From positions 2,733,262-2,797,261 of the forward strand of contig NZ_WTYR01000001.1 of assembly GCF_009827575.1 (NCBI RefSeq): DNA of 64,000 bases, read 5' to 3'. Positions 59,251 through 64,000 of this stretch are shown here, in pieces. A model generated the notes under the pieces. That model had not been told where the DNA came from. It worked only from the letters and a program-made list of their open reading frames with translations, and made no database searches. Position numbers and translations under genes: made by a program. The DNA comes from Alteriqipengyuania halimionae. GTDB taxonomy: Bacteria > Pseudomonadota > Alphaproteobacteria > Sphingomonadales > Sphingomonadaceae. Position 1 is the first letter of the stretch. Every line of letters begins with the position of its first letter.

Positions 59251-60474
59251 ATGAAATTATCGGGCCGAGCGGGGCGATCGGGTTGCTTGATGGCGTTTTT
59301 GATAAGTTTGTCAGGATGTTCTCAAGCGGGCGATGCGATCTATCCCATAGACCCGGCACGCAAGTCGGGCGCCGTATCCGAGCAGCCAGATGATCGCACC
59401 GGGGCATGGCAATCGGTCCGGATTTCGGGTGAGGCCCGGCTGCTGAGAGGTGAGGAGCCCGCGCGGCTCTACTGGCAGCCCGAAAGAATAGAGGGCGTCT
59501 ATAGCTACGGCCCCGACGGCAAGACGATATCCTATGCGGAGGGCACGGATTGGCAGGCCGTGGAAGGCGGCATCGCTCGCACGGCCGGGTCGCGTATTCC
59601 CGACTTTGGCGACTATCACTATTTTTACGTCCCCACCGGCCAATCCTTCCGGCAGCGGCTCGGGCGGTATGTGAAGGGCGTTCTCGGTCACGGCAGCGCG
59701 GCCGGCGAGCGCGGCAAGGAAAGCTTCGAATTCAGTTCCGAGCCGCGCAATCCACCGCTCACCCTCAACCACGTCGTCTACATCGACTATCTCGCCAAGG
59801 CGCCCGACGAGCCCATCGCCCCGAAGCCGCTGTCGAAGCCGGCCTCACGCGTCTTCTGCATGGGCGACAGCATCACCGAGGGCGCGCATACGATCGCCAG
59901 CTTCTATCGCCGGGAGGACGCCGACAGCTGGTGCGGCCTGCTGCGAAAGAACTTCGGCGAAGGCCGCGAATTCATCAATTTCTCCAAGGGTGGCTCGACC
60001 GTCTCCAGCGCTGTGGAGCGATACGATACGGCCAGCGCCGAAGCACCGCCCGATCTGCTGATCCTCGCCTTCGGCATGAACGATCACGTCGCGGGGCCGG
60101 ACGGGCTGGACGCGTTTCGCAATGGGTTGGTCACCATGATCAAGCGCGCGCAGGGCGATGGCGCCGAGATCATCCTAGTGGGCTTTTTCCAGCAGAACCC
60201 GAACTGGATGCTGGAATCACCGTCCGACAGCGTCGCCTACAACAAAGTGATTGCGGATACCGCGGAGCGATACGGTCTCGAATTCATCGACATGTATGAC
60301 ATTTTCGAGCGCGCCGATCCGCAGTTCGAAAGTTATCATAATCTGACGGGTGATTACATGCATCACCCTAACAATTACGGGCAGCGTATTTACTATTCGT
60401 CGCTGGTGCCCTTTTTCATCGAAGAGCCATTGCGTCCAAGCCAAATACCTGATTACGTTCGGATACGCGATTGA
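59251..60474 (+). CDS. SGNH-hydrolase lipoprotein
   Basis: About 407 residues. Lipoprotein signal MKLSGRAGRSGCLMAFLISL with lipobox LSGC; the frame is open upstream but that part is not signal-like. Residues 30-190 form an extra N-terminal domain of unknown type. The C-terminal SGNH/GDSL domain has FCMGDSITEGAH (Ser about 210), FSKGGSTVSS, LILAFGMNDHVAG (Asn) and a terminal DYMHHPNNYGQRIY (His). Likely an esterase or O-acetyl transferase/remover acting on surface polysaccharide outside the inner membrane. Confidence 0.87.
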   Translation: MKLSGRAGRSGCLMAFLISLSGCSQAGDAIYPIDPARKSGAVSEQPDDRTGAWQSVRISGEARLLRGEEPARLYWQPERIEGVYSYGPDGKTISYAEGTDWQAVEGGIARTAGSRIPDFGDYHYFYVPTGQSFRQRLGRYVKGVLGHGSAAGERGKESFEFSSEPRNPPLTLNHVVYIDYLAKAPDEPIAPKPLSKPASRVFCMGDSITEGAHTIASFYRREDADSWCGLLRKNFGEGREFINFSKGGSTVSSAVERYDTASAEAPPDLLILAFGMNDHVAGPDGLDAFRNGLVTMIKRAQGDGAEIILVGFFQQNPNWMLESPSDSVAYNKVIADTAERYGLEFIDMYDIFERADPQFESYHNLTGDYMHHPNNYGQRIYYSSLVPFFIEEPLRPSQIPDYVRIRD

Positions 60475-60511
60475 ACAAAAGTTCGACGCGCTGGGATTTG
60501 GGAGAGAAAAC

Positions 60512-61234
60512 GTGACGCGAACAGCGCTTGTAACCGGTGGTACGCGAGGGATTGGAGCGGCAATCTCGATTGCGCTCAAAGAGGCTGGGATGAAAGTGGC
60601 AGCCACCTTCAATACGGACGAACCCAGCGCCACCCGCTTCCAGGAAGAGACCGGGATCGCCACCTTCGGCTGGAATGTCGCCGATGCCGCCGAATGCGAA
60701 CGCGGTATCCGCAAGATCGCGGACGAAGTCGGCGAGATCGATGTTCTGGTCAACAATGCCGGCATCACCCGCGATGCGAGCGTGGCGAAAATGGACCGGG
60801 AGATGTGGGACGCCGTCATCGACACCAATCTCGGCGGCGTCTTCAACTGCGTGAAAGCCATTTTCCCCGGCATGCGCGAGCGGGGCTGGGGCCGCGTGGT
60901 CAGCATCGGCTCGATCAATGGCCAGGCCGGGCAGTTCGGTCAGATCAACTATGCTGCGGCAAAGGCCGGCCTGATCGGACTGACGAAGTCGCTGGCCCGC
61001 GAAGGCGCCTCGCGCGGGGTTACGGCCAATCTGGTCGCGCCGGGCTATACCGAAACCGAAATGGTCGAAGCCGTGCCCGAGAAAATCCGCGAGCAGATCC
61101 TGGCGGGCGTACCCACTGGGCGGTTCTCGCGGCCCGACGAGATCGCCCGTGTGGTGAGCTTCCTGTGCGCAGAGGAAAGCGGCCAGATCACGGGCTCCAC
61201 GATCACGGTGAACGGCGGCCACTACATGCATTGA
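60512..61234 (+). CDS. phaB: Acetoacetyl-CoA reductase
   Basis: 240-residue short-chain dehydrogenase. Makes (R)-3-hydroxybutyryl-CoA for polyhydroxybutyrate using NADPH. GGTRGIGAAIS binds the cofactor; the catalytic Tyr-Lys is in GQINYAAAKAGLIGLTKSLA; SSINGQ-type segment reads SIGSINGQAGQFG; the end is GSTITVNGGHYMH. These residues match PhaB rather than FabG. Start GTG 60512 with GGGAGAG just upstream. phaA and phaC are not in the window. Confidence 0.92.
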   Translation: MTRTALVTGGTRGIGAAISIALKEAGMKVAATFNTDEPSATRFQEETGIATFGWNVADAAECERGIRKIADEVGEIDVLVNNAGITRDASVAKMDREMWDAVIDTNLGGVFNCVKAIFPGMRERGWGRVVSIGSINGQAGQFGQINYAAAKAGLIGLTKSLAREGASRGVTANLVAPGYTETEMVEAVPEKIREQILAGVPTGRFSRPDEIARVVSFLCAEESGQITGSTITVNGGHYMH

Positions 61235-61347
61235 TCGCTGTGCGATTGAACGTAGCGAGGTAGAGCCGCTGGCCTCGAAGCACGCAGTGCGAAGAGGGCT
61301 GCGACGCAGGCAACGGAACCGAACCCGTGCAATCGAACGTCTTGAGA

Positions 61348-61421
61348 TGGAGCGGGTGAAGGGAATCGAACCCTCGTCGTCAGCTTGGGAAGCTGCTGCT
61401 CTACCATTGAGCTACACCCGC
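61348..61421 (-). tRNA. tRNA-Gly(CCC)
   Basis: Complete cloverleaf on the minus strand: acceptor GCGGGTG/CACCCGC, D-arm GCTCAATGGTAGAGC, anticodon loop TTCCCAA (anticodon CCC), T-arm with GGTTCGATTCC, discriminator T and encoded CCA. Closely resembles E. coli tRNA-Gly(CCC). Reads GGG. Confidence 0.97.
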
Positions 61422-61489
61422 ATCTGCGGCACAGCGCAGGCCGCGCGCTTTGCCGCGTGAGGGGCCAAGCGTCAACAGGAACCAGCAGC

Positions 61490-61906
61490 ATGCGACAGGC
61501 GAGCGATACGCTATCGATCCGGACCTCGGGCAGGGGGCTGACCGAACTGACCGACGATGTGCGCGCCTTCATTGCGCGAAGCGGGATCGAAAGCGCGCTG
61601 CTGACGGTATTCTGCCGCCATACCTCGGCTTCGCTGCTGATTACCGAGAACGCCGCCGGGGCGGTGAAGAGCGACCTGCTCCGCTGGCTCGACCGGGTCG
61701 CGCCCGAAGGTCCCGATTACGATCACGATTGCGAGGGGCCCGACGATATGCCCGCGCATCTCAAGCAAGTGCTGACCGGCACGACGCTGTCGATCCCGGT
61801 GCTGGCGGGCATGCCCGTGCTCGGCACCTGGCAGGGCGTATTCCTGACAGAGCATCGCGCCGCGCCGCATGCCCGCGAGATCGTGCTCCACCTGCTGGGC
61901 GAATAG
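61490..61906 (+). CDS. YjbQ/UPF0047-family protein
   Basis: 138 residues. Family signature CRHTSASLLITENA and HLKQVLTGTTLSIPVLAG followed by TWQGVFLTEHR, with the conserved Thr, His and Glu clustered for metal or phosphate binding. YjbQ shows weak thiamine-phosphate synthase activity in vitro, but the physiological role is unclear. ATG 61490 with AGGA upstream at 61477-61480. Confidence 0.9.
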   Translation: MRQASDTLSIRTSGRGLTELTDDVRAFIARSGIESALLTVFCRHTSASLLITENAAGAVKSDLLRWLDRVAPEGPDYDHDCEGPDDMPAHLKQVLTGTTLSIPVLAGMPVLGTWQGVFLTEHRAAPHAREIVLHLLGE

Positions 61907-61945
61907 CGGGCTGACTTGCGCGACGCGGCTGCTAGGATGGCGGCC

Positions 61946-62500
61946 ATGAAACACCGGGTTGCCACCGCTCGCCGCGCCGTTATCGCGCTTCTTGCCTCGC
62001 TGTTCGCCGTGCTGCCCCAGGTCGCACAGGCCGAGGTGCTGCTGTCGTTCCACAGCTTCAACGGGTCCTATTTCGGCGGACGCTATCCGCATGCCTTCAT
62101 CGTGATGGAAGGGACGCTCGATCGCACGGGCGAGACGATCAACGAAAGCTATGGCTTCTCGGCCAAGAGCACCGGCCCGCACGTTCTGTTCGGACCGGCG
62201 ACCCATTGGATCTATCCCGAGGAACAGGAATATATCGACACCACCAATCGCCATTTCACGGTGTCGATCAGCGACGAGATGTACGATCTGATCGTCTACG
62301 AAACGTCGGTCTGGCGCGATTCCTACGGCAAGGGCTACGATCTCGACAATCGCAACTGCCTCCACTTCGCCGGGCGCATCGCCGAGATGGTCGGGCTGAA
62401 GGTCAACTATCCGTGGGACCTGCGTCGCCAGCCGCGCCAGTGGCTCAACCATATCAGCATCCTCAATCCCGAGCTCGGCGCGGAGCCGATCGAGGGGTAG
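61946..62500 (+). CDS. Secreted protein of unknown function, possibly papain-like fold
   Basis: 184 residues. Signal peptide about 1-28 (VIALLASLFAVLPQVAQA). The mature part has a His in GGRYPHAFIVMEG and, some 80 residues later, an invariant-looking NRNCLHFAGRIAEMVGL. A His followed by Cys at the head of a helix is the order of circularly permuted NlpC/P60 (YiiX-type) hydrolases, so a peptidase or amidase is possible. This is pattern-based only. ATG 61946 has AGGA 8 bases upstream. Confidence 0.7.
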   Translation: MKHRVATARRAVIALLASLFAVLPQVAQAEVLLSFHSFNGSYFGGRYPHAFIVMEGTLDRTGETINESYGFSAKSTGPHVLFGPATHWIYPEEQEYIDTTNRHFTVSISDEMYDLIVYETSVWRDSYGKGYDLDNRNCLHFAGRIAEMVGLKVNYPWDLRRQPRQWLNHISILNPELGAEPIEG

Positions 62501-62562
62501 CGAAAGCGGACGACGCCCTCACTGTGACGCCGCGTTTGATGAGCGCGTTCCAGCAGAAAGAG

Positions 62563-62594
62563 AAAAGGGCCGACAGGATTGCTCCTGCCGGCCC
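62563..62594 (-). terminator. Rho-independent terminator of the autotransporter gene
   Basis: On the minus strand a 12-bp stem (GGGCCGGCAGGA pairing with TCCTGTCGGCCC through one G-U), 4-base loop and TTTT. It lies 35 bases after the stop. Confidence 0.85.
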
Positions 62595-62629
62595 CCTCCG
62601 GCTCCGACCCCCGGGTTTGCGGGGTGGGG

Positions 62630-64000
62630 TCAGAACCCGAAGGTCACGCCGACGCGTCCGGCGGTCGATCCGTTCTTGTTGAAGCCGGTGGCGATCCCGG
62701 CGTTGAATGCTGCATTCTCGCCGACCATCACGCCGAGCTGGAGCGATCCGGCATGCGCGCCCTCGAACGTGCCGACATTGGCGGTGAGGTTGAACGCCTT
62801 GCCCGGCAGGAAGCTCGCTCCACCCAACGCCACCGCGACTGCGGTCGAAGACGAAATCCGCTCGTCGAGGATGGTCATGCTCTGTTCGAGCACATCGATC
62901 CGTCCGCCGAGCGCCGCAACGTCGCTGCTCAGCGCGGCGAACTGCGCGTCGGTGACCGCGGCGATGTAGCCGACATCGGCGCGCACCGCATCGACCGACG
63001 CTGCCGTCGCAACCTGCTGCCTGCCGAGCACGCCGTCGGCATCGACCGTCACGACATCGACCGGGCCCTGCTGCGCGGCGGTGCTTGCATCGATATCGCC
63101 GATCCGCACCGCGCTGCCGGTGCCGCCGATCGTGACTTGGTCGTTGGCGGTGGTGACCGCGCCGAAGCCGATCGCGGTGGCGCGGGCATGCTGGGCTTCG
63201 GCGGCATTGCCGATCGCGGTCCCGCTGGCGAACCGCGCCTTCGACCCGGTGCCGATCGCGGTCGCGTTCTCGCCGGTCGCCTGCGCGCCCTTGCCGACCG
63301 CAGTCGCTTGCGGCGCCGAAGCGAAGGACTGGTACCCCAGCGCGGTCGTGAACTGGCCGCGCGCTGCGGAGAAAGCCCCGAACGAGAGCGCGCCCGCCCC
63401 GGTTGAGGCTGCCCCGGATCCGAAGGCTGCGGCCTGCAGGCCATTGGCCGTCGTACCCTGGCCCACGGCGGTGGCGTTGAGCCCGGTGGCCGACGAATTG
63501 GCGCCCATCGCGGTGTTGAGATTGCCGCTGGCAACAGACTGTCGCCCCATCGCCATCGCATATTCGCCGTTCGCGTTCGCATCCTGGCCCATGGCAATGG
63601 CGGCTGCCCCCATTGCGCGCGCGCCAGCTGTGTCGGCATCGTCACCATCGGCACCGATCGCGATGGCCGAGTTCGATCCTGAGCGGGCTTGCCTGCCGAT
63701 AGTTACGGCCCCGACCCCCGATGCGGAGGCGCCATAGCCGATGGCGACTCCATTGGTCACCGAGCCCGCAGTTCCTCCGATTGCCACACTGGCGAAATTG
63801 GCAAAAGAGTCCGTCCCGAGCGCGGTCCCATCTTCACTGGCAGAACTGTCGCCGCCGATCGCAATCGCTCTGTTTCCCGAGGCCCGGGCGCCGAATGAAT
63901 CTCCATCGCCATCGGTGCCGATCGCGATCGACGACGCGCCTTCAGCATTCGCTGCATAACCTGCTGCGAACGACCGATCTCCGGTGGCTGCAGCGCTCTG
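62630..64000 (-). CDS. YadA-like trimeric autotransporter adhesin (3' part, truncated by window edge)
   Basis: 456 C-terminal residues; the frame continues without a stop to base 64000, so signal peptide and more head repeats lie outside. The visible head (about 290 residues) is a series of roughly 14-residue left-handed parallel beta-roll repeats such as ATAVGKGAQATGENATAIG and NTAMGANSSATGLNATAVG. A short neck/stalk follows (TDAQFAALSSDVAALGGRID, then VLEQSMTILDERI), then the four-strand YadA anchor ending in AGRVGVTFGF. Trimerises in the outer membrane and mediates adhesion. The head is Ala/Gly/Ser-rich and the DNA correspondingly repetitive. Confidence 0.92.
   Translation of the reverse strand, partial: QSAAATGDRSFAAGYAANAEGASSIAIGTDGDGDSFGARASGNRAIAIGGDSSASEDGTALGTDSFANFASVAIGGTAGSVTNGVAIGYGASASGVGAVTIGRQARSGSNSAIAIGADGDDADTAGARAMGAAAIAMGQDANANGEYAMAMGRQSVASGNLNTAMGANSSATGLNATAVGQGTTANGLQAAAFGSGAASTGAGALSFGAFSAARGQFTTALGYQSFASAPQATAVGKGAQATGENATAIGTGSKARFASGTAIGNAAEAQHARATAIGFGAVTTANDQVTIGGTGSAVRIGDIDASTAAQQGPVDVVTVDADGVLGRQQVATAASVDAVRADVGYIAAVTDAQFAALSSDVAALGGRIDVLEQSMTILDERISSSTAVAVALGGASFLPGKAFNLTANVGTFEGAHAGSLQLGVMVGENAAFNAGIATGFNKNGSTAGRVGVTFGF

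Noticed and set aside
62630..64000. Repetitive DNA that might suggest a CRISPR or satellite array.
   Set aside because: The repeats are in frame, vary in sequence and encode the beta-roll head of a trimeric autotransporter; there are no constant repeats with unique spacers.

Overview
The window reads as a stretch of a GC-rich alphaproteobacterial chromosome. It most likely comes from a pigmented member of the Sphingomonadales, close to Erythrobacteraceae. This is an inference from the overall composition, the crtY-crtI-crtB carotenoid cluster, the rpoB/rpoC and GlnD sequences, an HWE-type sensor kinase and many lipoprotein/S9-peptidase genes of the sort common in that group. No 16S rRNA is present to settle it. 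I see no prophage, insertion sequence, integrase or CRISPR array; it looks like core and near-core genome.

Layout, left to right. 1-833: 5' part of an isovaleryl-CoA dehydrogenase-like gene running off the left edge. 954-4760: HWE sensor kinase, then an osmoprotectant ABC transporter made of an ATPase and a fused permease/binding protein. 4757-6672: lgt-midA pair (minus). 6819-11269: acyl-CoA synthetase overlapping glnD. 11282-14792: gltX, a META-like lipoprotein and glutamine-dependent nadE (minus). 14849-23473: rpoB-rpoC (minus) with a clear 3' terminator and its own upstream promoter, not preceded by rplJL. 23767-25352: three matching palindromes in front of a DUF2975 membrane protein, a small HTH regulator and an unknown membrane protein. 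25349-28711: a methionine operon hom-metX-metB/Z (minus) whose leader folds like a SAM-clan riboswitch. 28760-31588: acidic lipoprotein, LON-domain protein, thioredoxin/TPR protein, tRNA-Gly(GCC), DoxX protein.

31622-37546 (all minus): saccharopine-dehydrogenase-like reductase, alpha/beta hydrolase-OsmC fusion, dcd, a nucleotide-sugar epimerase/dehydrogenase pair for uronic-acid polysaccharide precursors, and a secreted EF-hand protein. 37613-43394: secreted helical-repeat protein, DUF885 lipoprotein and a divergent S9 peptidase. 43489-47817: crtY-crtI-LOG-crtB, which together convert GGPP to beta-carotene (phytoene synthase, desaturase, cyclase); crtE and crtZ are not in the window. 47865-49733: biotin-containing acyl-CoA carboxylase alpha subunit, which could work with the isovaleryl-CoA dehydrogenase in leucine breakdown. 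49730-59184: 1005-residue secreted repeat protein, glpD, MFS exporter, dinB, Dps, a small membrane protein and an acyltransferase-3. 59251-64000: SGNH-hydrolase lipoprotein, phaB, tRNA-Gly(CCC), YjbQ protein, an unknown secreted protein and the C-terminal part of a YadA-like trimeric autotransporter running off the right edge.

Genes are tightly packed, with many 4-base ATGA/GTGA start-stop overlaps (translational coupling) and three convergent pairs whose stop codons overlap. The best candidates for something little described are the triple TATCG-N5-CGATA operator array with its three-gene membrane operon, and the structured leader of the methionine operon, including a second hairpin that holds the hom ribosome-binding site in its loop.
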